DNA of 64,000 nucleotides, taken from the NCBI GenBank assembly GCA_004010275.1, contig RBWT01000002.1:53244-117243 (forward strand), given 5' to 3'. Both the position numbers and the translations under genes were made by a program. Shown here piece by piece: positions 36,033 through 45,181 of the stretch. The stretch comes from Streptomyces huasconensis (lineage in GTDB: Bacteria > Actinomycetota > Actinomycetes > Streptomycetales > Streptomycetaceae). A model generated the notes under the pieces. That model did no database searches. It worked only from the letters and a program-made list of their open reading frames with translations, and was not told the origin of the DNA. The first letter of the stretch is position 1, and each line of letters starts with the position of its first letter.

Positions 36033-36605
36033 TTGACCACGCGCTCTGTCATCGCCCGCCCCTCCGAGACCGGCTACACCGGCATATACGTCCACCACGA
36101 CGGCTACCCCAGCGGTCGCCTCCCGCTACTCCTGGCCGCCTACCAGCACCGCTTCGCCCGCGATGTCGAGGCCATGAGCATCCACCTCATAGACCAGGTG
36201 AACATCGCCTGGGACGAACTGGGTAACGACCTCCTCGATGGCACCCCGATGTCGCTGCTCAAGCAGCTGACCGGCAGGGAGAGATGGCCCAGCCGCGAGA
36301 TGGACGACATCATCACCTCGGACGGCTCCCCGCCCGAACGGCAGGTCATCACCGAGGGCAACTCCGGCGACCTGGCCTGGGGTTATGTCCTGCATCCCGT
36401 CGGCATCGAGGTCATCAGTCTGTACGCGGCCGACCGCGGTCCGATCGTCGACTGGAACACCGATCCGCGCACGCGGTTCAGCGACCACCCCTACCTGTGG
36501 TTGCCCGGCCAGCCGGTGCCCGCCACACGGCTGCCGCGCACCACACTGGTGCCCGCCGCCGCCCAGGCGACCTCAGCGGCTGCACGGCCTGCCACCCACC
36601 GTTGA
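36033..36605 (+). CDS. conserved protein with a VHHDGYP motif
   Basis: 190 residues from a TTG at 36033 behind GAGG. The N-terminal segment G-I-Y-V-H-H-D-G-Y-P-S-G, followed by helical L-L-L-A-A-Y-Q-H-R, matches a widespread actinobacterial protein type (Y-x-H-x-D-G-Y-P-x-G) common on phages and mobile elements, function unknown. The C-terminal part is beta-rich (LAWGYVLHPVGIEVISLYAA, P-Y-L-W-L-P-G-Q). Intact. The stop overlaps a TTG that is in frame with the glycosyltransferase. Confidence 0.6.
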   Translation: MTTRSVIARPSETGYTGIYVHHDGYPSGRLPLLLAAYQHRFARDVEAMSIHLIDQVNIAWDELGNDLLDGTPMSLLKQLTGRERWPSREMDDIITSDGSPPERQVITEGNSGDLAWGYVLHPVGIEVISLYAADRGPIVDWNTDPRTRFSDHPYLWLPGQPVPATRLPRTTLVPAAAQATSAAARPATHR

Positions 36606-36634
36606 TCTCACACCTTTCGTCTCTGGAGAATGTC

Positions 36635-37414
36635 CTGTCCTCGCACTCCCGTCCCGACATCACGGTCGTCATCGCCACCCGGCTGCGGCCCGAACGCCTG
36701 GGCTACCTTGCCGAGCTGCACGCCAGTCTGATGCGGCAGACCGTGCCGTGGGAGGCCGCCCTTGTCCTTGACGGGGCCGACCGCGCGCTGCTGCCGGAGC
36801 CTTTCGCTGCCGATTCCCGGGTCCGGGTGGTCGAACTGCCCCGCCCGGTGGGCGCAGCCGCCGCCCGCGACCTGGGCCTGCGCATGGTCCGCACGCCCCT
36901 GGTGTGTTACATGGACGACGACGATCTGGTGCCAGACGACAGCCTCGCCGTCCGGCACCAGCGGATCACCGAGACCGGTCTGGGCTGGGTGGCGGGCTGG
37001 AGTGCCGACCTGCACCCGGACGGCTCCACCACGATCTGGCGCTGCCCGACGCCCCCTGGCCTGCATCAGGCCGGTGACGTGACCGGTTACTGGGCCAGCC
37101 CGGAGGCCCAGATCCCGCTCGGCCAGACCATGCTGCTGGCACGGACTGACCTCGTCATCGCCGCGGGCGGACACGGCGGACTCCCCGCGGGGGAGGACTT
37201 TTTGATGGTCAACGGCGTGACCAATCTCGCCGCAGGCGAACTGCTGCCGCACGTCGTCTATTTCTACCGGCAGCATCCCCACCAGATGACCGCCGGCGGC
37301 GTGGCCTACCGGGATCTTCGGGGTCCTTCGCGCGACTTCGCCTTCCGGCACGGCCGCGCACTGCGTGCCGCACTGCGGCACGCACGCGCGCGCGGGCAGG
37401 AGCTGGTGTCCTGA
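36635..37414 (+). CDS. family 2 glycosyltransferase-like protein
   Basis: About 259 residues. N-terminal D-I-T-V-V-I-A-T-R-L-R-P and LVLDGADRALLPEPF form the GT-A nucleotide-binding fold; A-A-A-R-D-L-G-L-R-M precedes the metal-binding D-D-D-D in LVCYMDDDDLVPDDSLAVRH. A C-terminal G-E-D-F-L-M segment fits the catalytic-base region. Sugar transfer from a nucleotide-sugar is expected; acceptor unknown. CTG at 36635 has G-G-A-G 8 bases upstream and is preferred; a TTG at 36602 overlapping the previous stop is possible. A glycosyltransferase inside a conjugation region could modify the surface lipoprotein or pilus, but that is inference. Confidence 0.7.
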   Translation: MSSHSRPDITVVIATRLRPERLGYLAELHASLMRQTVPWEAALVLDGADRALLPEPFAADSRVRVVELPRPVGAAAARDLGLRMVRTPLVCYMDDDDLVPDDSLAVRHQRITETGLGWVAGWSADLHPDGSTTIWRCPTPPGLHQAGDVTGYWASPEAQIPLGQTMLLARTDLVIAAGGHGGLPAGEDFLMVNGVTNLAAGELLPHVVYFYRQHPHQMTAGGVAYRDLRGPSRDFAFRHGRALRAALRHARARGQELVS

Positions 37415-37954
37415 CGACCTCTGGCGTCACCCAGGCCACGTTGGACTACCTCGCCCAGCGTCTTAACGGTGTCGCCGCCCACCTTCCCATCTCCCATGCG
37501 GAGGTGGACCCGGCGACGCTCACCGACGCCATCGCCCTGCTCGCGCATCACCTCGCCTACGCCAGTGAACGCGCACAGGAACGCTTCGCCGCCTCCGAGA
37601 GGGTCTACCTTCCCGAGCGTCACACTCTGATGCGGCTCGCCGAGGCGATGGCCGCCGTCACTGATGCGATGGGCCACCTGACCGAGGCTCTGGACTGTGT
37701 GTCCACGGGCTTCTACCGCGAGGCCACCCCGGGGGGGGGAGACCTCGCACCTGCGAGGCGATCCCAAAGCGTTGCGGGTCATCGCGGCCGAGAAGTGCAG
37801 CACGGCCCGGACGCAACAAATCGCCGCTGCTGCACAGCTGCACATCGAAAACGGCGGCAGGGGCGAGCGGCCCCGGCACGCCGCTGCCCCAAGGACACCT
37901 CCGCCCGCTCATCGCCCCGCCCTCGCGGTCCCCATGCCGCGGACTGCGCGCTGA
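37411..37954 (+). CDS. small helical protein, CTG start, poly-G frameshift
   Basis: CTG at 37411 overlaps the glycosyltransferase stop (CTGA) and has GCAGGAG about 9 bases upstream, giving L-T-T-S-G-V-T-Q-A-T-L-D-Y-L. Helices follow: LTDAIALLAHHLAYASERAQ, LMRLAEAMAAVTDAMGHLTE. A G9 tract at 37731-37739 then shifts the frame; with one G fewer, it continues E-T-S-H-L-R-G-D-P-K-A-L-R-V and QQIAAAAQLHIENGG to a basic Pro-rich end. Total about 181 residues, same type as other small helical proteins here. The tract could be a phase-variation site or a sequencing error. Confidence 0.5.
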
Positions 37955-37967
37955 CCACCAGGACCAC

Positions 37968-39143
37968 ATGTCGCCCACACCTCCCACGCAGATCACCCTC
38001 AGCACCAGCCGCGCCAACGGGCTGATCGCCGTCCCGTACGGCGAGGAGCACCTCCGGGCCGCCCACGCCTTGGAAGACGTCGGCTTCCAACGGATCCCTG
38101 GCGGCGCTTTCGCCGCGCCGCTGACCGACCCAGCAGCCACCCGCCAGATAGCCAGTGCCCTGGTGCACCGCGCCCACGAGTGCGGCGCGACCATCACCAC
38201 CAGCCCCCGGCCCTTCCTCGGGGACTTCGGCGAGGACCTCGCCGCCCGGCTGCCCGGCGCCTGGAGCGCGCGGCTGGAGCTCTACTACAACCCTCTGGTG
38301 CAGGAGGACCTCCTCGGCCCGCTGTGGAACAGCGGAGATCTTCTCCAGGCTGTGCTCCACGACGCCGTTCCCGGTGCGGTCGTCCTCACCAACGGGGCGG
38401 GCACGGAACTGCTGCTGATCGAACGTCCCGGGCACGGTGGCGGTTACCTCCTGGGCGCCTTCGCCACCGAGGAGTTCGAGGACAACTGGGAGGAGCCGAA
38501 CGCGCCGAGCAGCATTGTGCTGCCCGGCGAACCGGACCTCGCCGCCCTCGCCGTCACCACCACGTTCCTTCCCGCCTACAGCCGGGCCCTGCACCAGCGT
38601 CGGCTCGATACGGTCCTGCGCGCGCTGGAGCGCATCCGGGCCGAATACGAGGCTCTGCAGGTGATCAAGGCGTCGGGCCGCTACAGCGACGGTGTCCCGC
38701 TCGCTGACTCCCGGCTGCTTCCCGAGATGGAGCGCACGTTCGCCGACTACGCCTGGCTCTCCTTCCGCGACGTACTTGAGCACGCTCCCGTCCTGCTCAG
38801 CCGGTGCCGCCCTGCCGCGACTGCCTGGCCCCAGGACGCCGCAGCACTGGACCGCCTGCGCTCGGCACTCGCCGACAGCCAGGAAACCCGGGACGAGGAC
38901 CAGGAACTGCGCGGCGTCCTGTTCTCCGTCGGCGGGTGGAAACAGGCGCGAAGCCGCTTCGGTCTCGCCGCCCTGCCCGCGATCGAGACCTGGCTCGCCG
39001 ACGGCGAGGCGTTCGAGCGCCAGGCTCGTGCCGCTGTCCCGGGCGGACCGGTGGCGCTGTCGGCCCCGAGCCCGCGCCTGCTCACCGCCCGCCCGGCGCC
39101 CCCCGCCGTCGCGCCGGCCTTCGGCGGCACACCGCTGACCTAG
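37968..39143 (+). CDS. large unknown protein with N-terminal recurrent domain
   Basis: 391 residues from ATG 37968 (AGGA upstream). The N-terminal 70 residues (Q-I-T-L-S-T-S-R, then LRAAHALEDVGFQRIPGGAF, A-S-A-L-V-H-R-A-H-E-C-G-A-T-I) are a copy of the small domain that recurs in this window. Then T-S-P-R-P-F-L-G-D-F-G-E-D, an A-R-L-P-G-A-W stretch, an L-W-N-S-G-D segment, and G-T-E-L-L-L-I-E-R-P with G-G-Y-L-L-G-A. All of these recur in the protein at 39978, so the two are paralogues. The C-terminal half is helical. Not recognised as a known family; intact. Confidence 0.55.
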   Translation: MSPTPPTQITLSTSRANGLIAVPYGEEHLRAAHALEDVGFQRIPGGAFAAPLTDPAATRQIASALVHRAHECGATITTSPRPFLGDFGEDLAARLPGAWSARLELYYNPLVQEDLLGPLWNSGDLLQAVLHDAVPGAVVLTNGAGTELLLIERPGHGGGYLLGAFATEEFEDNWEEPNAPSSIVLPGEPDLAALAVTTTFLPAYSRALHQRRLDTVLRALERIRAEYEALQVIKASGRYSDGVPLADSRLLPEMERTFADYAWLSFRDVLEHAPVLLSRCRPAATAWPQDAAALDRLRSALADSQETRDEDQELRGVLFSVGGWKQARSRFGLAALPAIETWLADGEAFERQARAAVPGGPVALSAPSPRLLTARPAPPAVAPAFGGTPLT

Positions 39144-39160
39144 CAGAAAGGATCCGCCTT

Positions 39161-39955
39161 CTGTCCGATCACTTCCACTTCGCCGTCCACCCCGAGTACG
39201 GCTTTGTCGCCGCTCCCACGGCCGCGGTCACCGCGCACCTGGCCGAGTGGTTCCTCACCCGCGAGCAGTTCGAGCCCGTCCCCGATCTGGCGGGCGTGTA
39301 CCGGATCGCTCATCCGGAACGGGACGGCCGGCGCCGCGCCCGCCAGGCCGTCCAGGACCTGCGTGTCCACGGATTCCGGGTGCAGGCCGATTACTCGCTC
39401 GACCCCGCGATCACCCCCGAGCCCGCTCACCCGTACGTCCACAACGGGCTGCTGGAGCGCCGCCGGCGCATGACCCAGTCCGCCGCAGCCATCTCGCCGC
39501 AGAGCGCGCCGGCACTGTCCACCGCCCCGGCACGGCCCTCGGCTCAACCGGTCGACGTCCCCATCGTCGCGCGCCCAGGGTCCAGGTCCGGCACGGGGGC
39601 GGTGAGCATGAACACCGAGCCCATCCGCATCGCCCGTAAACGCGGCGGTGAGGTCGACGTCGAGGGCCCCGTCGATGAGTTCGCCGCCCAGATTCTTGAC
39701 CGCGCGGGGTTCATCTTCCGCCCGATTCTGGGCGGCGTGTGGATTCGGCTGCACTTCGACACCGGCCAGGAGCACGAGAACCAGCAGGCCACCTATGCCG
39801 CCCAAATGCTCAGCGCCGCGGGCTACCAGGTCGATCTCGACCCGAACCTGCTCCCCGCCGCCGGGCACCGCGCGCCGGTCAACTGGTGGCCACCGAGAAC
39901 ACCCACCTCGCCGCCGCATCCCGCACCCAACACCACGCAACGGCGGCAGCGCTGA
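39161..39955 (+). CDS. protein with two recurrent domains, apparent CTG start
   Basis: About 264 residues. CTG at 39161 is 7-8 bases behind AAAGGAT and is the only good start between the previous stop and the first strand (F-H-F-A-V-H-P-E-Y-G-F-V). Domain copy 1 (about 3-80) has HLAEWFLTREQFEPVPDLAG and V-Q-D-L-R-V-H-G-F-R-V-Q-A-D. Copy 2 (about 160-240) has I-R-I-A-R-K-R-G-G-E-V, then FAAQILDRAGFIFRPILGGV and AAQMLSAAGYQVDLDPNLLP. The order in each is strand, G, helix ending in G-F or Q-F, strand, basic helix, G-F/G-Y-x-V. An internal duplication; linker Ala/Pro-rich. Function unknown. Confidence 0.55.
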   Translation: MSDHFHFAVHPEYGFVAAPTAAVTAHLAEWFLTREQFEPVPDLAGVYRIAHPERDGRRRARQAVQDLRVHGFRVQADYSLDPAITPEPAHPYVHNGLLERRRRMTQSAAAISPQSAPALSTAPARPSAQPVDVPIVARPGSRSGTGAVSMNTEPIRIARKRGGEVDVEGPVDEFAAQILDRAGFIFRPILGGVWIRLHFDTGQEHENQQATYAAQMLSAAGYQVDLDPNLLPAAGHRAPVNWWPPRTPTSPPHPAPNTTQRRQR

Positions 39956-39977
39956 CCCCTCATGAGCACAAGGCACC

Positions 39978-40987
39978 ATGACCCCCTCCGCCAAGATCAC
40001 GCTGTACCTCAGCGCCCGCGACAAGATCATCGCTCTGCCGAGCGGGACCGGCCGCCGGTGGGCCGAGACTGCACTGGACCTGTCCGACTTCACCAAGAGC
40101 CACGACCAGACCCGTACCCTGGCGCTGGATGACCAGGCCCGAGCGCGTCAGGCGCTCACGCATCTCCACCAAGCCGCCCGCGACTGCCAGGTAACCATCG
40201 CCACCCACCCCCGCCCCTATCTAGGCGACATCGCCGAGACGATCGTGGCGGCGCTGCCGGGCCACTGGATGGCAGACGTCGAGCCCCTGCCAGAGGCGCA
40301 AGACCCGTACTATCTGCGAGACTTCCTGTGGGAGACCGGCGAGATCTCCGACCTCCTGGACAGGTCTCAGCTGGGCTTCGCAGCGGTCCTCCGCGATGGC
40401 GGCGGCACTGAGCTGCTCCTGGTCGAGCGCCCCTCAGACGGTGCGTACATGGTCGGCGCCCTGATCCCGAGCCCTGATTACCTCGATGCGACCGCCCCGG
40501 CTCCGCGCAGCATCATCGCGTCCGACGCTCGCCTCGCCGCCCGGTTCGCCCAGACCCGGCTGCTGCCCGACTACAACCGAGCCGTCCACCTCTCACGGCT
40601 GGACGAAGCGGAACGGGACCTGCGCTGGGCGCGGGAAGAGCACGAGCCGGGGGCGTACGACGCCGTGGGCCTGCAGGCAGCGCTGTACCGGTTCCGCGGC
40701 CACGCCGTCGCGTTCATCGCCACCCTGCGCGACAAGACGACACTCTCAGCCGAACAGACCACCTTCCTGGATCACATGGAGAACGGCCTGAACCTCCACG
40801 CACCGGACGACCCCGATCCCATTGCCGACGCGGAAGCGGTGTGGCTCGCCGACGGCCAAGAGCTGATCGAGCTGGCCCGCGCCGCCACGCCTGCGCCCGT
40901 CACCCCACCCGCCAAGCCCAGGAGCCCGGCCACAGCCCCACCGCCGCCCGGGGCGTGGACCTTCCACGCCCCGGCCCGCGCCGCTGA
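39978..40987 (+). CDS. paralogue of the 37968 protein, uncertain C-terminus
   Basis: ATG 39978. N-terminal recurrent domain: K-I-T-L-Y-L-S-A-R, W-A-E-T-A-L-D-L-S-D-F, LTHLHQAARDCQVTIATHPR. Then P-Y-L-G-D-I-A-E, A-A-L-P-G-H-W, L-W-E-T-G-E, and G-G-T-E-L-L-L-V-E-R-P with Y-M-V-G-A, matching the 37968 protein segment by segment. The body after about residue 190 is helical. The raw frame runs on into the next gene; with one indel near 40930 it ends at a TGA at 40985 (P-G-P-R-R), which is more natural. No known family. Confidence 0.5.
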
Positions 40988-41028
40988 ACCCCGCACGCAC
41001 CCACCGCGCACCTCTACCGGAGCACCTC

Positions 41029-42195
41029 ATCACCAGCGTCCCCTCCGAAGACCTCAATACCGCCCTCAACGAACTACACGCCTTCCAGACGCAGTTCTCA
41101 CTCATTCACAGGCGCTACGAGCGCGCCTGGGCCCAAGCATCTGCCGCAGATGCCCCACAGGCCGCAGCAGTCATTACGCAGAGCCGGCGTCGAGAGGGCG
41201 CCGAGGTCTTCGAGCGCCATGTGGCGCCGCACGCCAACACGCTGCTGACCGCCGCGCGCAGTGCCGTGGAGGCCATGCCTCGGGCCCGACACCATGCCGC
41301 GTGGCGGGAGCTGATCGACGACATGGCCCACGCCGCGGACCAGATCCACCGCATCCGGTCCGCGCCCGACAACCAGCCCGAGCCGGATGCCACCCGCGTC
41401 CGTCACCTCCAGCTGTGGCCCTACGTCCTGGCCTGGGCCGAGCGTTCCTTCATCATCAGCGGCCTGGCCGAACAGCACCGCCCCACCGGGCCTCCGATGA
41501 CACCCGAGGAACAGCAACTCTGGACGGACCGGGCACTGGCAGCGTGGCGGCGCGGCGACTTGGACGCCGACGACGTCTGGTACAGCGCCGACAACGAGCT
41601 GATCACCGTGGCCCACCTCGTCGAGCACGGTGACCAGACGGTGGTGGTGCTGGCGGGCGAACTGGGCAGTGAACAGATGCGGGTGCTCGGCCACTACGAC
41701 ACCGTGCTGGAAGCTGTCGAAGCGTCCCCGCCTCCGTTGCCCGCCGGGGTCCTGCGCCCGGACTTCTCTCCCTTCGCGCCCCAGGCGCCCGCAGCGGAGG
41801 CCCCGGTCGCGAAGCTGGTCCGGCAGGTCGAGGAGGCGCAGCACACGGGCGACGTCTACATGGCGCTGCTCGACGCCGTGGACGACTCCGGGTTCTCCCG
41901 CGGTCCGTTGCCCCGCTTGGCCGAACTCCTGGACCGGGCGGCGGCGTTCGCTGACGCGCTGGAGACGAAGCAGGGTCAGCGCTCCGCTGCCCGCCTGTCA
42001 GTCCTCGCGCGGCAGCTGGGCGCGCTCAGGGAGGAAATCGAGTCCGCCATGGAGGGCCTCGGAGCCGGCGTACTGCCACCGCACCGCACACCCCACCCCG
42101 TGTTCCACATCACCCCCACACCGCCGACGCCGACGCCGACGCCATCGGCCGTTCCGGCCGCGCCCCACGCCCCCGGCACTGCCCGCCGCCGCTAG
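41029..42195 (+). CDS. unknown helical protein with apparent ATC start
   Basis: 389 residues if started at ATC 41029, which lies behind GGAGCACCTC; the same 13 bases GGAGCACCTCATC occur at the ATC start of the lipoprotein at 34361. Between 41029 and the first ATG/GTG (about 41221) the frame is protein-like (D-L-N-T-A-L-N-E-L-H-A-F-Q-T-Q-F) and shadow-free. Helical N-terminal part, then a beta-type middle (ELITVAHLVEHGDQTVVVLA, G-H-Y-D-T-V-L-E-A-V-E) and a helical C-terminal part (LAELLDRAAAFADALETKQG), ending in a long Pro/Thr tail. Not recognised. Confidence 0.55.
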   Translation: MTSVPSEDLNTALNELHAFQTQFSLIHRRYERAWAQASAADAPQAAAVITQSRRREGAEVFERHVAPHANTLLTAARSAVEAMPRARHHAAWRELIDDMAHAADQIHRIRSAPDNQPEPDATRVRHLQLWPYVLAWAERSFIISGLAEQHRPTGPPMTPEEQQLWTDRALAAWRRGDLDADDVWYSADNELITVAHLVEHGDQTVVVLAGELGSEQMRVLGHYDTVLEAVEASPPPLPAGVLRPDFSPFAPQAPAAEAPVAKLVRQVEEAQHTGDVYMALLDAVDDSGFSRGPLPRLAELLDRAAAFADALETKQGQRSAARLSVLARQLGALREEIESAMEGLGAGVLPPHRTPHPVFHITPTPPTPTPTPSAVPAAPHAPGTARRR

Positions 42196-42233
42196 CACCC
42201 CCTGAACCGGGGGCTCACCTCAGAAAGCGCCCG

Positions 42234-43462
42234 TTGACCTCCACCACCGGCTCCGGCCCGCTGCTTGCGCAACGCCACGTCGCCCGCCTGCTGTTCGGGA
42301 CTCTGATCGGACGTCTCCCCGGCGGCATGGCGCCGGTCGCGATTCTCTTGCTCGTCGCCGACCAGGGCGGATCGCTGAGGACGGGCGGGCTGCTGTGCGC
42401 GCTGTACGGGCTGGCCTCCGCCATCGGGCAGCCGGTCCTGGGCCGGATGGTCGACCGGCGCGGCCAGAGTCTGGTCACCGCCGCGGCGGTTCTGCTGACC
42501 ACGGTCTGCCTGCTGGCCCTGGCCGTGGTTCAGGTTGCCGCCCGGCCTGGCCTGGCCGCCGTACTCATCGCGCTCGCCGGTCTGAGCACGCCGCCGCTGG
42601 AAGCAGGGCTGCGGGCTCTGTGGCCCGTGGTGCTGCCCGACGAGGCGCGGCGCCGGGCAGCGCTCGCGCTCGATACCGGCGCCCAGGGGCTGATCTACGT
42701 CACCGGCCCCCCGCTGGTTGCCCTGCTGTCCACGACGACCGGGCCACGCGCCGCGATGGTGGTGAGCGCCTCGCTCGGGCTGGTGGGCGCCGCGGTGGTA
42801 CTGAGTGCTGAGCCGTCGCGCCGCTGGCGCCCGGCCCGAGCGACCCAGCGCACCGGCGTACTCGGACCCCTCGCACACGCGGGGCTGCGTTGGTTGCTCG
42901 TGGCAGTGAGCGGCGTCGGCTTCGCCCTGGGCGCGATGAACGTCTGGGCCGTCGCCCTTGCCGAGGATCTCGGGATGGATCTGTTGTCCGGGCTCGTCCC
43001 GGCCGCGCTGTCCACCGGCAGCCTCGTCGGCGGCTTCCTCTACGGGAAGCGCACCTGGCCAGGCACCCTCTCCGGGCAACTGCGGTGCGCAGCAGTGCTG
43101 TTCGTAGCCGCGTGGCTTCCACTGATGACGGTCACCGGCCCCCTCTCCGCGGTCGCGCTGACGGCTGTGCCGGGTCTGCTGCTCACCGCCGTGATCACCT
43201 CCGCGTTCCTGACCGTGGACGCTCTCGCTCCGGCCGCACCACGACCGAGGCGTATGCCTGGCTGATCGCCGCGGTCGGCGCCGGCCAGGCCGCCGGGACC
43301 GCTCTGTCCGGCACGCTCTCCGAGCACCCGCCGATCGGTGCCGCTCTTCCCGCGGTCGGCGCCGCGCTCACCCTCATCGTCCTGCTCGCCACAAACCGGC
43401 ATCTCGCTGTCCCCCAGCGTCGGGGCTGGCACCGCCACACGCCGACTCACGCCTCGCGCTGA
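42234..43462 (+). CDS. MFS transporter, frame-shifted
   Basis: TTG 42234. About 409 residues. Helix 1-2 region ARLLFGTLIGRLPGGMAPVA, then the MFS motif G-R-M-V-D-R-R-G between helices 2 and 3, and many further membrane helices (WLLVAVSGVGFALGAMNVWA, LSAVALTAVPGLLLTAVITS). A missing base near 43235 breaks the frame before the last two helices, which continue AYAWLIAAVGAGQAAGTALS to a TGA at 43460. Family role is proton-coupled efflux or uptake. It is unrelated in position to the exporter at 14583 and stands in the conjugation region; substrate unknown. Confidence 0.75.
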
Positions 43463-43598
43463 ACGCCCCCAACGTCCAAGGGAATTCACCCCTAGCTGTC
43501 GGTCGTACATCCGGCTATCGGAACGTGCGGAAAAGGGAGTCAGGTAGCTGCAGGGCGGTGAGGCCCGCTTCCCCGCCACCACCGATAGGAGACCCGCC

Positions 43599-43981
43599 TT
43601 GCCCGAAACGCCAGCAGAGCCGTTCATGACGATCCGGCACGCCATCACCGGCGAGATCACCACCACCGGCTACAACGCCGCCGCCCGGCGGATCCTGCTC
43701 CAGTCCGGCTTCGAAGAGGCGCCAGGATGCGCCTGCCGAGCAACGGAACCAGGTACGGAGCGGACGCACGGACCCGCTCGGCAGCCAGCGAGCTGCTCGT
43801 CGCCGGTCATCCCGTGCACCCGTACCGACCCCGAGGCCGGCCGATGAGCGGCGACAATCCGCCCCGGTTGGCCCGGTCGCCGACGTCGGCACAGTCCGCG
43901 ATCCGCTCCGAGAACGGCCAGCCTTTCGAGCGCATCGCCAACCCCGCCCGCACCCGCATCTGTAGAAGGATCCTCGTTTGA
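43599..43981 (+). CDS. recurrent-domain protein, frame-shifted
   Basis: TTG at 43599 with AGGAG upstream. It begins F-M-T-I-R-H-A-I-T-G-E-I-T-T-T-G-Y-N, then A-A-R-R-I-L-L-Q-S-G-F-E-E-A-P-G; an indel near 43725 leads into R-L-P-S-N-G-T-R-Y and S-A-A-S-E-L-L-V-A-G-H-P-V. This is the same strand-helix-GF-strand-helix pattern found at 37968, 39161 and 49682. About 127 residues. The stop TGA overlaps the TTG of the ATPase gene (TTGA), so the two are coupled. Function unknown. Confidence 0.5.
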
Positions 43982-45181
43982 CCACACCCGGAACGCGCAC
44001 CAGTCCAGCGCGCACCAAGGGCGGCGAACTACGGGCCAAGGTGGCCCGACTGCTGGCCGACCGGCCGACGGACACGCTCACCATCGGGGACATGGCCAGG
44101 CGGCTGGGCCACTCCCACGGCGCCGTCCGCAACGCCGCCCTCACCCTGGTGCGACGCGGCGAGGCCGACCAAAGCGGCACCGGACAACCGGAGTTCCGCG
44201 CGAACGCGAAAACCGCCGCAGCCGCGCAGACCGCCGTGATCAGCCCACCGGGCACCCACTCTCCCCGCGCCCAGGCGGCCACGGCCCGCACGACCATCAC
44301 CGCAGCAGCCACGCCCCGGCAGACCGGCCCCATCCGCCGCGCGGGGGGACAGCTCTACCACCCCCGGGAGCTGGCCGATCTGCCCGACGTCGAGGCGCTG
44401 AATCGCTGCGCGACGCCGACGTGCGGTGCTGCTCTACGGCCCTCCGGGCACCGGCAAGACGAGTCTGGTGGAGGCGGCGTTCCCGGACCTGCTCACCGTC
44501 GCCGGCGACGGCGACACCACGGTCGGCGACCTGATCGGCGAGTACACACAGGACGACAGCGGGGGCTACGTCTTCCAGTACGGGCCGCTGGTCACCGCGA
44601 TGACCGAGGGCCGCGCCCTGCTGATCGACGATGCCACCTTGATCTCACCGAAGGTCCTGGCGGCGCTGTATCCCGCGATGGACGGGCGCCGACAGATCCA
44701 GGTCAAGGCCCACAAGGGCGAGACCATCAAAGCCGAGCCAGGCTTCTACGTGGTGGCGGGCCACAATCCCGGCGTCCACGGCGCCGTTCTCACGGAGGCG
44801 CTCGCGTCCAGGTTCAGCGTGCAGATCCAGATCGGCACGGACTACGACCTCGCCCTGGCCTTGAGGATCGACGCCCGGGTGGTCCGGGTCGCCCGACACC
44901 TCGCCCACCAGGTCGAACTCGGCGAGCTGGGCTGGGCCCCCCAACTGCGAGAGCTGCTCAGCTACCAGAAGACCGAGGCCGTCCTCGGCACCAAAGCCGC
45001 CCTCGCGAACCTCGTCGGCATCGCTCCTGCGGAGGATCGCGACATCGTCGCCGCCGCCGTCATCAAGGCTGCCGGCGTCAAGAAGATCGCGCCCCTCACC
45101 CTCGGCAAGCAGCTCCCCGCCTCAGCTGCCCGGCAGCCCCCGGGCAGCACCGGCTCCGCACACCGGGGCCGCCCGCGATGA
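43978..45181 (+). CDS. MoxR/CbbQ-type AAA+ ATPase with N-terminal helix-turn-helix, frame-shifted
   Basis: TTG 43978, GAAGGAT upstream. Residues about 20-65 form a winged helix (LTIGDMARRLGHSHGAVRNA, A-L-T-L-V-R-R-G). A Pro/Ala-rich linker follows. Two missing bases near 44407 and 44428 lead into V-L-L-Y-G-P-P-G-T-G-K-T-S-L-V (Walker A), A-L-L-I-D-D-A-T-L-I (Walker B), and V-V-A-G-H-N-P-G (sensor 1), then a C-terminal helical lid. This is a MoxR/CbbQ/NorQ-type AAA+ remodelling ATPase. The partner is the metallopeptidase/VWA protein, start-overlapped (ATGA). The N-terminal DNA-binding domain is unusual for the family. Confidence 0.8.
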
